DNA of 64,000 bases from Ctenosaura bakeri (taxonomy: Eukaryota > Chordata > Lepidosauria > Squamata > Iguanidae). A program made the position numbers and the translations under genes. Below are positions 1-10,160 of the stretch, piece after piece (position 1 is the stretch's first letter; the number at the start of each line of letters is the position of its first letter). The stretch is from assembly GCA_948474755.1 (NCBI GenBank), contig CAOLHI010002545.1, positions 124,001 through 188,000 on the forward strand, read 5' to 3'. Below the pieces are notes generated by a model, which was not told where the DNA came from, did not search any database, and saw only the letters and a program-made list of their open reading frames with translations.

Positions 1-723
1 TGAGTGTCCTAGAGTGTTAGGTGAATGCTCAAACAATATTATTCCTCAGTAGCTTTCTGTGCATTTGTTAACATTATAAATTTTGTGCACATCTATGTTT
101 TGTTTTGTCCTCCTTGGAGAGGCAACGTGCAGTTGGCCATTGTGATAGAAGCTCCAGAATAAAGGCTCATAAAGGCCCTGTGTTCCCTGCACTGGACCTT
201 TGTATCACATGTATTCAAGGAACGAGTGCACAAAGGAAACCTTTTCTTCCTGGAAATTATTATAATGCTGAAGTTGGATCAAGTCCTACTTTTTTTCTCC
301 ACTGATGTCAGCAAATGCTTAAAAAAATTGAACTTACTTTTATTAACACACCATCCCTTTTAAAATCATCATCACTATCTTCATCATCATTACCTCCCAG
401 GAGGTGACCTCAAAGAGCTCAATATAGTTGAACGAAACTCATTTTTGGCATCATGTTTTGGGAAGAATAAAAATGTTACAGTATGATCAATGGCAAAATA
501 TAAACCATGAGAAATAACTAAATATATCAAGATAACAAAGGTTGCATTTACAATCAGAGATCTATCTATATGCCTTTCTTGACATTCATATCTGAGGAAG
601 CAATGCAGTACTCGCACCTCAATTTCCCATTGTACCAGGGCAGCTTGACCTATTCTGTGATCACAGAATTTCTGACTTTACAAATTTTGTGTGATCAAAA
701 TTCTGACTAGTGACTTGTGTCTT
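1..723. other. Unassigned flank, no gene seen
   Basis: AT-rich single-copy-looking DNA. Short ORFs here have no recognisable domain, splice context or codon bias, and I take them as chance. A short (ATC)-rich patch lies near 365-390. Nothing else could be supported. Confidence 0.5.
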
Positions 724-850
724 TTTGGGGCTCAGTGTGTATGAGACACCCAAGGTCACCCACTGGGTTTCCATGGTCGAGTGGAGAATTGAATCCTGGT
801 TTTCAGAGTCACCAGTCCAATCCTCAAACCACTATACCATGCTGCTTCTC
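724..850 (-). repeat. Sauria-type SINE fragment
   Basis: Read on the minus strand, this has the tRNA-derived head (GGTATAGTGGTTTGAGGA-like, near 830-850), then the gagaccagg/GAATCCTGGTTTTC stretch, the 'ccatGGAAACCCA' block and the 'gggtgaccttggg' block. The BovB-like 3' tail is missing, so the copy is 3' truncated. The same sequence recurs about ten times in the window. Confidence 0.75.
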
Positions 851-859
851 CTGATATAA

Positions 860-1690
860 TTTACAGGCTACCAAACCCAGGCTTTCTGAGTGGCCTGAAG
901 TGTTTTAACTATTTGAAGTACCAGGCGTACCGTGGCATGGTTTTTACTCTTTAGTTTATATTAGTTTTTGGTCTTTCTGTATTGTTATTCTGATTAATAA
1001 TCTTGCTTGTTGATGTTTGTTTTTCATATAAATTGATGCTATGCTTTTTGCCATGGTTGCAAGAGTCTGGTTGGCTCCTGCATAATAAATTTCACTATAC
1101 TTGTTGTGTGCTAATGCACAGTGCTGAGAAGCATTTGTACAGAGCAGCACTGAGCAGGAGGGAAGCAGTTGTCAACATCTTTCTTATGCCAAGTATTTGG
1201 GATAAAATAAGAGAAGGAGGAGTTCGTGGTAAGACACAACAACCACACTTCTTTTTCTTTTTTCTCTTTGCCAACGTAGAAGATACAAGCTACTCCCTCA
1301 CTAACACAGAACATACTTTAGGCATCCCACCCCACCATTATTTTACTTATTGATTTATGTTTTCATAGTAGTTTTGTAATGCTTGACATCATACAATATC
1401 TAAGCAATTTATATTCAAATTCCTATGTTGTACAGTATTAAAGCCATTGAAAAATCAATAAAAATACATTCTGTCATACAAGAAAGGAGCATGGATGAAC
1501 GTATTGATCCTGCCCTGTGTCGTATGTCCCCATCACTGCACCTGCAGTCCTCACTTCACCCTCCTGTATATTGCTGTGAAACTTCTCTGCCAGGGATCGT
1601 TCCCCTCAAGTAGGGTCCTGATATGTTTTAGGTCAAGGTGAACAACTGTGTGGATGGGCAAGGACCCCATGTTTCCTCAGATTGTTATCA
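860..1690. other. Unassigned stretch, nothing recognised
   Basis: AT-rich DNA with overlapping short ORFs on both strands (for example 1003-1353 +) that show no protein family, low-complexity translations (poly-Phe), and no consistent splice sites. I see no gene or repeat I can name. Confidence 0.45.
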
Positions 1691-2385
1691 CGGTTATGAT
1701 ATCTCAGGTGAGAGCACTAGATATCCTTTTGATATCAAATAATTTGGCCTCTGCTTGACCTTTCTCTGCCACCCTGCTCCACGTGTTTGCAAGGGTCCTC
1801 CGGACAAGCACGTATTGGGCACGGCCGTTAATGGTTTTACATTTCAGACTCCATTGAGGCAGGCAACTCAAACCTCTTCGTTGCTTCAGGGAACACCTCA
1901 TTGCAAACCGGCCTTGCTCGGCACGTATCTTCACAATAGACGCACGGCTCTGAGCCGAGCCGAGCCATTCCTTTATGTCGGGCCATCAACATACTGGCCA
2001 TACTATTGTCATCCAGCGTTAAGCTCATCATGCAAAACCTGACCTTTTCCAACTCCTTTGTCCAGCTCCAAAATCCCTTTTGTTCTCACCAAGCATAACA
2101 TAGCCTGTAGGTAAACTCCACCCTATAAAAAGTCCCCACTTTTGGGACTGCCTTGGATCACTCCTGAGTTTCATCCAGCCTTGCTGTTGGTTTGTCCAGT
2201 GAGCCCCCCTCAGTGAATCACGCTGAGCTTTCTACCCCACAACTTCCTCGTTGTCTCCAGGACTACAAGACCAAGTGTCGTATTACCCACTCCCCAAACC
2301 TCTCTATTTCTATTTCCAAGTTAGCTAGTGTGGGTGTTGTCTTATTTGCTGTTTATCTCTCAATAAATAGGGAAATAGGGAAGTG
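1690..2385 (+). repeat. Possible solo LTR of a retroelement
   Basis: The block has LTR-like promoter architecture. A TATA box (CTATAAAAAG, about 2123-2132) stands in a more GC-rich setting than its neighbours, is followed by a C-rich leader with short direct repeats, and an AATAAA poly(A) signal lies near 2360. No reverse transcriptase or other internal retroelement coding region is next to it, so a solo LTR is the simplest reading. TG...CA ends and a target duplication could not be fixed with confidence. An unrelated promoter-like fragment is the alternative. Confidence 0.35.
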
Positions 2386-2589
2386 AAGAGAGGAAGGGCA
2401 GAATTTTGGCCTTCCCAGCAGACTCAGGCAAAAGTGACCTGCTCCAGCCTCTCCTAGCTTGCATGTTCACTCTCATTAATAACCTTTGCTATCTTGACCT
2501 CACATTTATAGTGCTTGGCCACACATGTCCCAGTTTTTATTACACAGAGACAAGTCAAGGTGGGGGAGAGTTTGTAGAATGCAAACGAA

Positions 2590-2790
2590 GGCCATTTCCG
2601 CACTAGACTGTTATAGTGCTATTATTTCATTTCAACATCCTGTGGAATTCTGGGGTTTGTAGTTTACTGAGGCAAAAGAGCTCTCTGGCTGAGAATTCTA
2701 AAGGCCCCTCCCTAAACTGCAAACTCCAGGATTCCATCGGATGTTATAAGTAGAATAATAGCACCATAACAGTGTAGTGCAGAAGTGGCC
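2590..2790. mobile_element. Palindromic MITE, GGCC ends, copy 1
   Basis: Nearly the whole element is one inverted repeat. It opens with GGCCATTTCCGCAC, runs through TTATAGTGCTATTATT and an 'aacatcctgtggaatt' block, then returns as the reverse complement, ending GTGCAGAAGTGGCC. It is flanked by GAA on both sides (2587-2589, 2791-2793), which fits a 3-bp target duplication. It has no coding capacity and belongs to a family with at least eight copies in this window. Confidence 0.85.
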
Positions 2791-2799
2791 GAAGTTTTG

Positions 2800-3530
2800 T
2801 TATGCAACTGAGCTTTCTTTACCAAGTATTTTGGTTCCTTCAACTTTTCTCCTTCTTCCTTTGCATTGTCCTTCAATTAAATTGAAAATGAAGGAACTCA
2901 ATTCAGTATACATTTGAGTTGACTCTGAAGTGATTGCACAGGCTTTTAGGTACCCAGTCGTAAGTTGTTTAGTCTTAATACCATACACGGCCATTTGCAA
3001 AATACTTTTTTCTAACTCAGGTCTTCACTTTGACTAAAAAAAGGCTTTTAACTTTAATCTCAAGGCTTATATTATGCAGTGACTCCTTTGTATGGGATCT
3101 GTGAATGCAAGTATATGTGAGTTTTTAGCAAGGTCATCCTTGAGCATGACCACCTTTCCCCAAAGTTCCCCAATGAATTGTTGACTGTTGTGATATCTGA
3201 GAACTGAACCTGTCAGATTTCTTTGTAAACATTTAGAAACAATTCTTCCAGAACTTGGGTTGTTCTGGTAGTATAAGTTGCATTGAAGATCTTTGTATAA
3301 AAGGCCACCAACTCTTGTCTTCCTTCAAGTGTCCTTCTCTACCTATTCATGTTTGTGCTTATTTTTTTGTCAAAGCTAGATTCTGTATTTTATCCATCTG
3401 TGACCATATGCTTAAATCCTTCAAGTCTTTCTGTCTCTTAAATCTAGTTACGAGTACCTAGATTGTTACAACAGAGAAATAAGTCTTATGTGAGATATTC
3501 ACATTAGGACCTTAAAAAACAAATAGTAAC
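2800..3530. other. Unassigned stretch, nothing recognised
   Basis: AT-rich, apparently single-copy DNA. Small ORFs (2800-3000 -, 3255-3461 +) have no domain or splice support. No repeat could be named. Confidence 0.45.
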
Positions 3531-3537
3531 AATAGTG

Positions 3538-3625
3538 TTTCAAAGAGGAGCTGCAGTCCTTGAATTCCCCAGCCAGCATGGCCATAGGCTGGCTGTGGAT
3601 TCTGAGAGCTGTAATCTAAGACATA
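3538..3625. repeat. Fragment of a short interspersed palindromic repeat
   Basis: The text 'ctgcagtccttgaattccccagc'-like, followed by 'agcatggccataggctggctg' and 'gagagctgtaatc', resembles a common sauropsid repeat whose core reads 'ACTACAACTCCCATCA ... catGGCcaatggc ... TGGGAGTTGTAGTCC'. The two halves are imperfect inverted repeats. Related scraps lie at 14655-14712, 16735-16835 and 47425-47505. Family assignment (hAT-like MITE) is inference. Confidence 0.4.
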
Positions 3626-5370
3626 AGTTTTTGCTGCTATATCCTCAGATGCACCCCTTGATTAACCCACCCACCACTATATCAAGAAGTGAAAAAGAAG
3701 AATTGAACCATCTGTTGTTACTGTCCTGTGTGCTACTAACATTGAGAAATTTCTGTTTCTCCTAAGAAATGATGTGATAGATATCTGTTTTCAATTAAAT
3801 TTGCATGTCTACAGCTTTAAATAGATTTGATTTATCTCTATATTTGCTTTTTGTCCCCATGAAAAGAAATGTACCCACATCTACTTTTGCCTCCGCCTAA
3901 TTTATAATTCCGTGAGGGGCTCAGACTGTGTGTGCATTATCAAGAGGTATTATGTAGGCTAATTCATCATGAGCTTTTACACAACAGAAAGCTAAAATAA
4001 ATAAATAAATTTTGCTTATATCTGGGTTATCAGAGAGAGAGATGGAACATGTTATGAGTGAGAGGCAGAACCTTATAATTAAGGATGCATGTAAATAATA
4101 ATGGAAGTCATTAGTGCTATTCATTTTGAAAGAATGTACAAATGTAATTGGAGCATTAAAATGGAAATCCATTATGACAAAACATTCGCAATACAAAGGA
4201 GAGAAAATGTGTTACTTTTAGTTTGATAAATATCAGCCTCCCTACTTCACCCCAGCCTGTCTCCCAAGGTAGCAGTAGTGAAGATTAAAAAAAAAATGCC
4301 CCAAACTGTTCCATGTTATTAATTTTTTTTTGTTCCACATTACTTGAGAATTTGATTGATATGTATGAAAACATTTTGCATTTGAGAACCTGTAGATCAA
4401 GAGAGTTTAAGATTTATTGAATGGAAGAATAGATATGAGAACTCTGCATGTAGAACTGGCATTCTTCCACAAGTCTGTGATTCAGTGGCATAGTGCAGCA
4501 TCAGGCAGGGCCATCCTTTCTTTATGAAATCTCCTGTCTCTTTTAGCCATGCTTCCATGGAGACTACTTTCTTTAAACAAAAAAAGAAAGAAAGAAAAAG
4601 AAAAAAAGAGGGGTGGGAGAACAGGAAGAAAATGATTTAGCAATTATGGAGGAAATTATATGATGCTAAAATTGCACCGTGTTCTGCTACTTGAATAGGA
4701 GGGACTTGCATCTTGAAAGGGTGGTAATTTGAGGGTGTGAAAAAATGTAGATTACAAAACAAAAGGGAAATTTAAATATGTCTAATGGATAAGGCAAAGT
4801 TGGGGGGGACAGCAGCTGGAGGAAATTTTGAGGCAATTAGGGATAAAGGAAATGTGTGTTGTGAGGGCACAGAGTGATAAATAAGGCAGTTTAGCAAGAA
4901 AGTTTGGGGGCCGAGTAACACCCAAAACTAACTATCACTCTCTCTGTTGTGCTTTTATTCCACTGCCACTTTGTGGAGAGGAGATCCAATTCTGAGATTA
5001 GCAGTGGCTCATTCTTTGTGGGAACTCTTCTACAATGGACTCATATTAACATGAGTCATATACCAAATTGCATATTTGAGATAGTATGACCTGTTGAAGA
5101 TAGCAGTCAAATCCTATCTTTCTCAAGATGTCAAGAAAAGGCAGGCACATCAAACCTCTTTTTTGACCACAGAAAGAGCAGGACAGCTTAATTTCCTTCC
5201 TAGAGAAGTGGGGACAATTCTGAAAAAAAGAAAATAAAACTATGAGAAAGAGTGAAAGACTTGTCCCTATCAGTGAAAGTGTTCACTTCATTCACATGCT
5301 TGACTTCACACATGAGTGAGTTCATTCATACAGGCTTGCATATCTCTCTGAATTCAATTTCTATGTGCCA
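3626..5370. other. Unassigned stretch with a purine tract
   Basis: AT-rich DNA with no gene seen. A purine-rich simple tract (A/G only) occupies about 4577-4612 and an AAAT microsatellite sits near 3998-4011. The remainder has no repeat I can name. Confidence 0.45.
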
Positions 5371-5499
5371 GATCAGTAGTACTTAACCTTTTCTTTATCA
5401 GGGACCCCTTGTAAATATAATTTGTTGCCAGGGAACCCTAAGACTTAACTCAAGATTTTATTTATATAAATATTCAAATATTCATTTATTTCTTAAAGG

Positions 5500-5692
5500 T
5501 TTCTAGAAACTAGGATTCAAATCCCTGTCAAGACATTGGGTGACCCTGGGCAAATCACATTTTCTCAGCCTCAGAGGAAGGCAAAGGCAAACTCACTCTG
5601 AACAAATCTTGCCAAAAAACCCCAAAAAAACCTGTGATAGGTTCACCTTAAGGTTGCCATAAGTCAAAAGTAACTTGAAAGCATATAAGAAC
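5500..5692 (+). repeat. Sauria-type SINE module inside the hAT-like element
   Basis: It holds GGATTCAAATCCCTG, the 'TGGGTGACCCTGGG' block, 'CTCAGCCTCAGAGG', and a tail ending in 'CCATAAGTCAAAAGTAACTTG', which is the BovB-like 3' end. The tRNA-like head is lost. It lies at the equivalent position to 57228-57630 (minus strand) in the second compound copy. Confidence 0.7.
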
Positions 5693-5744
5693 ATAGTACC
5701 TCTGATAGAGGGAGGCTTTTTTCTAGCCATCATGTCTCTGTCCT

Positions 5745-5925
5745 TTGAAAACTGACTTATGGAGACCCTAAAGTGAACTTATCTTGGGGTTATCTTGGCA
5801 GGATTTGTTGCCTTTGCCTTTCTCTGAGGCTGAGAGAATGTGACTTGCCTGAGGTCACTCAATGGGTTTCCATGGCCAAGTGGAGATTCAAACCCTGGTC
5901 TCCAAAGTCATAGTTTGGGTACACA
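5745..5925 (-). repeat. Second Sauria-type SINE module inside the hAT-like element
   Basis: Minus-strand copy. The BovB-like tail is at the left ('gacttatggagacccta') and the box-B-like 'GGTTTGAATC' region is at the right (near 5888-5900). It corresponds to 57010-57175 in the other compound copy. The paired, inverted arrangement is the distinctive feature of this element. Confidence 0.7.
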
Positions 5926-6590
5926 CACATAGCTGCTGCTGTGTCCCTTTTGTCAAAGATAAGGCAGCAGGGGTATGTGTGGAAGTGTCAAAATGCACAC
6001 ATGCCTGCTGCTGTATCCCTAAGCGCCCATACCCCCTACTGCTGCACCCCTGACAAAAGAGACACAGCAGCAAGTGTCTGTGCATGTGTAAGCTGTTCCC
6101 TCATTTGCAAATGAAGAAGGAGTTTGGGCATGGGCACACACCTGCTGCTGCATCCAGCATCCTTGTTGCTGCCACTGCTGTTGGTATCCAGCATTAGGCC
6201 TTCACAAAGTCCCTGTGAGGGCTCCGCAGACCCACTGTGCTAGATGACTGGCAACTAATCACGGGAAGTGACTCAGCATTGTGTTTGAGCTGGTATCTGA
6301 AGTGTTACGTCTAGCAATGGGTAAGGAATGTGTTAGATTCCAATGCAGAAATGCCTGTTTCATGTTGCCTAAGAACATGAGTACATTAGATTCCACCTTG
6401 CCTCAAAAATTATTGTACTGTTGAGATTGGTGGGAATTATGGATTTTGGAGGGGGAAAAACACACATAAAACACACATACAAGATGTGTCTGATTAAAAG
6501 AGTATACACTTTTAAAATGTGCTGAAAAGGCTTTAATCAATGGCAAAATGGATATAATAGAAAATACAAACACATATATGTATAAACTAA

Positions 6591-6822
6591 AGCCTCAGTG
6601 TGGTATAGTAGTTTGAATACTAGACAAGTATTCTGGGAGATCAAAATGTGAATGGAAACCCACTGGGTGACCTTGGACAACTTTCATTCTTTTATTCCAA
6701 GAAGAAGGCAATGGCAAACTTCTTCTCAATCTGAATTGCCAGGACAACCCCTTAGTAAGTTCGCCTTAGGTTCACCATAAGTTGGAAATGACTTGAAGGA
6801 ACAAAACAACAACAACATATTT
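6591..6822 (+). repeat. Sauria-type SINE, near full length
   Basis: The tRNA-like head begins at about 6596 (GTGTGGTATAGTAGTTTGAA). The central 'GGAAACCCACTGGGTGACC' block and the BovB-like tail 'CCATAAGTTGGAAATGACTTG' follow, ending in an ACAACAACA tail. The order and the CAA-type tail match the known structure of Sauria SINEs. Confidence 0.85.
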
Positions 6823-7075
6823 CATTTCAACAACATTTCAAATACTGCAGTTTCCATGTAGTAGTGATGGTTATAATGGGGAAGAATCACAGTCTGATCC
6901 AGAACAAAGATGGAATGCTAATACCAACAGAAAAAATAAGAAACTCAGTTAAGACCCAGACTGATTGAGTTGCACATCCTTGATTAAATCTGTGATGACT
7001 CCTTGATACAGTTGAGATTTCACTTGATAATATAGTCATCAGTATCAAATTATCAATGTGCAAGTTGAAACCTAA

Positions 7076-7704
7076 GATCTTTCCACACTACACTATTGCA
7101 GTGCTATTATTCCACTTTCAACATCCTACGGAATCCTAGGGTTTGCAGTTTAGGGAGGGGCATTTAGAATTCTTAGGCCCTTTCCTCAGCTTACCCTTTC
7201 TTGGCGCTGGGATCACGTGAGCAGCCTCTTGCAAGAGGCTCTCATGTCCCTGCTGCTTCGGCTCCACAGCTGCTGCCTGCCGGCCAGCAGGCAGCATGAG
7301 AGGTCCACTTCTTCCTTCCACAGCACAGCCAGGCATTTTCCCAGGCTGCACTGGGGCAGGAAGCACAAGCACCATGGCTCCAGAGGCTCTGCATGCACGG
7401 TAAGTGCGCATGGGGCCCTGGAGCAATGTGTGATCATGCACCATTTTCAGCTACAAGCTGAAAATGAAATAGTGTGCAATTGGTGCTTGCTTGCCCTGGA
7501 AGCATCACACAATTGCAAGGATGTCATCTGAAATGCTCCTCACAATCGCATGACACTCTGGAGGCCCTTTCGCAAAGCAAATGCCATGCAAAAAGGGCCT
7601 TAGTCAGAGAGCTCTTTGGCCTCAGTAAACTACAAATCCCAGAATCTCATAGGATGTTAAAAAGTGGAATGATAGCACTGTAACAGTATACTGCAGAAAG
7701 GCCC
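7076..7704. mobile_element. Palindromic MITE (copy 2) split by another MITE
   Basis: The left half (7076-7172) carries the family's 'TGCTATTATTCCACTTTC' arm and 'GGGTTTGCAGTTTAGG'. The right half (7603-7704) carries the complementary arm 'AGAGAGCTCTTTGGCCTC ... GTGGAATGATAGCAC' and ends CTGCAGAAAGGCC. Other family members join these halves directly through 'gaattctcagccagagagc', so the 7176-7599 segment is an insertion. Outer target duplication is unclear because the left terminus is eroded. Confidence 0.8.
7176..7599. mobile_element. GC-rich MITE inserted in the palindromic MITE
   Basis: It begins GGCCCTTTCCTCAGC and ends GCAAAAAGGGCC, with TTA on both sides (7173-7175, 7600-7602). Removing it with one TTA restores the host MITE reading 'gaattcttagtcagagagc', so the insertion event is readable. 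The interior is GC-rich and includes GGTAAGTGCGCA at 7399. It shares interior text with 53041-53469, for example 'ttttcccaggctgcactgggg' against 'ttttccaggctgtgctagggg'. No transposase is present. The overlapping ORFs are shadows of this non-coding element. The TTA duplication fits PIF/Harbinger-like elements. Confidence 0.75.
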
Positions 7705-8003
7705 CAAATTTTATAGGGTTTTTGACATCACAATTCAACATTCTCATTACATCAGTCCAGAACCATCCACTGAGAATTAACATGCAGCATCTAATGATAA
7801 TAAGAAACAACTAAATTCAATGAACAAGTAGGTGTGGTCTCCGAACAACTAGTTGTGCCCTGCTTCAAAACAACATTGCTATGCAGTTCTCAAATGAACC
7901 AGGACATCACGCAAGTTGCTGAGATAAGTCGTGGCAAGAGAGAAAAATACAAGATGAGACTGGAGATTTTCCCTATCTGACTTCCATAAAAGACAGTCAC
8001 TTA

Positions 8004-8938
8004 GGCCCTTTTCGCATCTGGGGTGTGAATCGGGCAGAAATAGGACTCACCGGATTTTTCCTGAGTCCGGGCGAGTCCGTCGCAAAGAGCAGCAACGCGA
8101 GTTCGGCACTCTGCAGTTCTTCGGTGTCCAACATGGTGGCTTCCAGTTGGTAGAGGCTCTCCACCAACTGGAGAAGCTCGCCAGCCGAAAGTCCACCCCC
8201 AGAAGATCTGCAGGCATGCACTTGCGCGCGCCTGCAAGTCTGCTCCAGAGCATGGCGACGGAGCGGGACGGGGTTGCCCACTCCGTGCTTTTTAAAAACC
8301 TCAAAAAAGGCCCTTTCAGCACCGGGCTATTAAAATGGTGCAGAGCAACCTCCAATGGAGGTCTTCGGCACCGTAGAGTGGACTGGGGCAGACTACTTTT
8401 TGTAGTTCCATACCTCAGTCCACTCCGGAGTGACCGGAACTGGTCGCGCAGTGTGTTTTTTAAAAACCTCTTTTTAGAGGTTTTTAAAAAGCATGGAGCA
8501 CGCAACTCCGTGTTGCTCCGTCACCGCGCTCTGGTGCAGATTTGCAGGCGCGCGCAAGTGCGTGCCTGCAGATCTGCGGAGGGTGAGCTTGGCTGGCAAG
8601 CTTCTCCAGTTGGTGGAGAGCCTCCACCAACCAGAAGCTGCCATTTTGGACACTGGAGCAGTGCGGAGTGACGAGCTCGCACTGCTCCTCATCCCGACGG
8701 ACTCACCCGGATGGAGAAGAAAGCCGGTGAGTCCCGTTTTTGCCCGTTTATTTTCACACATGCAGAAAGGGCCAAAGAGGTTTTTAAAAAGCACGCTGCA
8801 CGACCAGTTCCGGTCGCGCAGAACTGGATTGAGGTGTGGAACTACAAAAAGTAGTCCACCCCAGTCCACTCTATGGTGTAGAAGACCTCAGTTGGAGGTT
8901 GCTCTGCACCATTTTAAATGCCCGGTGCGGAAATGGCC
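8004..8938. mobile_element. Composite element of two interleaved inverted repeats
   Basis: Flanked by TTA on each side (8001-8003, 8939-8941). Two pairs of arms alternate. Arm A is at 8004-8302 and returns inverted at about 8477-8773. Arm B is at 8309-8470 and returns inverted at about 8777-8938. The order is A-left, B-left, A-right, B-right. Each arm ends inward at TTTTTAAAAACCTC or its complement, and outward at GGCCCTTT/AAAGGGCC- or GGCCATTT-like termini. Several ORFs of 78-174 codons cross it on both strands. They mirror each other across the palindromes and contain no domain, so they are not genes. Confidence 0.8.
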
Positions 8939-8944
8939 TTAGAT

Positions 8945-9590
8945 TATAGTTGTAACATGGGCTCACATTTGAAGTTATTGTGATCCCAAATCCAGTTTCT
9001 CAGCATCCACATCTGTAACAATAGCACAGGGAAGTGTTTGCTGTAGACGTCTTCCTTGCATAGATGACTGGTTCTTCAAGCACCTTAACAAATTGATGGT
9101 TACAGAGCTTCAGATGAGGAGTTCATACTAAGATGTTACAGATCTTTGGGCAGAATCCATAAACCTTTCACAACAATGTCTAATTGTATTATAAGATATG
9201 AGCAGCACTGTTACTTCACTGGGACTGGGCAACAAAACCATACATTTGGAGAAATAGATGGTGTCCTTTTCTCTTTGTACTCAATAAACAGATTTGTGAT
9301 AGCTACCAGAGAGACACCAGAGAGATGACCAACTTTGAACTGTGTTATATTCTGATAAGCAAACTAACCAAAACCTTTTTCATCTTTAGGACTCAGATGG
9401 CATTAAACTTATAATTTATTTTGTTATGAATTTCTACTAGTTCAGTTTTGATTTTAAAGTCTTCTGAAACTGACTGTAGGCTCTAATTTGATATAATGTA
9501 TAGCAATGTCTTGTAATTATATGCTAATCACAGTGCTTAAAGAGATCATACATAATTTTGTTCAGTCTATGGTAATCTTTACAACAACCC
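8945..9590. other. Unassigned stretch, nothing recognised
   Basis: Ordinary AT-rich sequence between two repeats. A 60-codon ORF at 9146-9328 has no supporting feature. Confidence 0.45.
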
Positions 9591-9591
9591 T

Positions 9592-9746
9592 CGGAGTGTG
9601 GTAGAGTCTCCTTCTTTGGAGGTTTTTAAACAGAGGCTGGATGGCCATCTGTTGGGAGTACTTTGATGTGTGTTCTTGCATGGCAGGAGTTGGACTGGAT
9701 GGCCCCTATGTTCTCTTCTAATTCTATGATTCTATGATTCTATGAA
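9592..9746 (+). repeat. CR1 LINE 3' end
   Basis: It contains 'GTGGTAGAGTCTCCTTC', 'GGAGGTTTTTAAACAGAGGC', 'TGGATGGCCATCTG' and 'GGAGTTGGACTGGATGGCCC', then ends in repeated TCTATGAT octamer-like units. This is the well-known end of CR1 elements in sauropsids. Only the terminal part of the ORF2/3' UTR remains, as is usual for 5'-truncated CR1. Confidence 0.85.
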
Positions 9747-9989
9747 CCCTGTAAAGCAAATCACAGTAATTATTAGCATAATTTACATGTGGAATAGAGT
9801 CTGCAAGACAGTGATTTCCCTACAAATACCTACATGAGCTAAAATATAATACTAATCCTTGAAATACCTTCAAACTGATTAAGTATTGCTGAAGAACATC
9901 AACCTTTCATGAACCTTAATTTTTTTAATTCAGATAGGGATGTTTCTTTGTGGTCCTTTATCCTTTACAATAGAATAACTGGAAATACA

Positions 9990-10160
9990 TATCTGGATAT
10001 GCCTCCTCAGTGGTTGTCTCTAGGCTCTGAAACTCCCTTCCTAGGAAGGTCAGAATGCCCCTTTCTTTACTCTTCTTCCATCAGTAGACAAAGACTTCTT
10101 TATTCTGAGGGACATTTGCTACTGAAGGTTTTTAAAGGAAGGGCTTTAAAAGAGTAGATG
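9990..10160 (+). repeat. L2-type LINE coding relic
   Basis: The run 'ctctgaaactcccttcctaggaaggtcag' followed by 'gacaaagacttctttattctgag' matches the part of L2-like ORF2 that encodes the C-terminal 'W-x-LP...F-(K/R)-x-LKTFLF' region, heavily decayed. The 82-codon ORF over it is a remnant, not a gene. Confidence 0.5.

Larger units (their letters stand above)
5374..6237 (-). mobile_element. Compound hAT-like transposon carrying two SINEs, copy 1
   Basis: On the minus strand this is the same element as 56883-57776. The window-left end reads CAGTAGTACTTAACC and the right end closes with CACTG. The flanks TGCCAGAT (5366-5373) and TGCTAGAT (6238-6245) match in 7 of 8 bases, an 8-bp duplication as expected for hAT. 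Inside lie two Sauria-type SINE modules in opposite orientation: window + at about 5500-5690 and window - at about 5747-5925. They are joined by a linker ('gactgattttcaaag' type, 5693-5747) that is shared with the other copy. The 5925-6237 part is rich in CTGCTG and CACACA repeats of roughly 60 bp and is longer than in the other copy. There is no transposase, so it is non-autonomous. hAT assignment rests on TIR style and duplication length. Confidence 0.72.

Noticed and set aside
8047..8942. ORFs of 131-174 codons on both strands
   Set aside because: They mirror each other because the DNA is a pair of inverted repeats; transposon ends and TTA duplication show a non-coding element.
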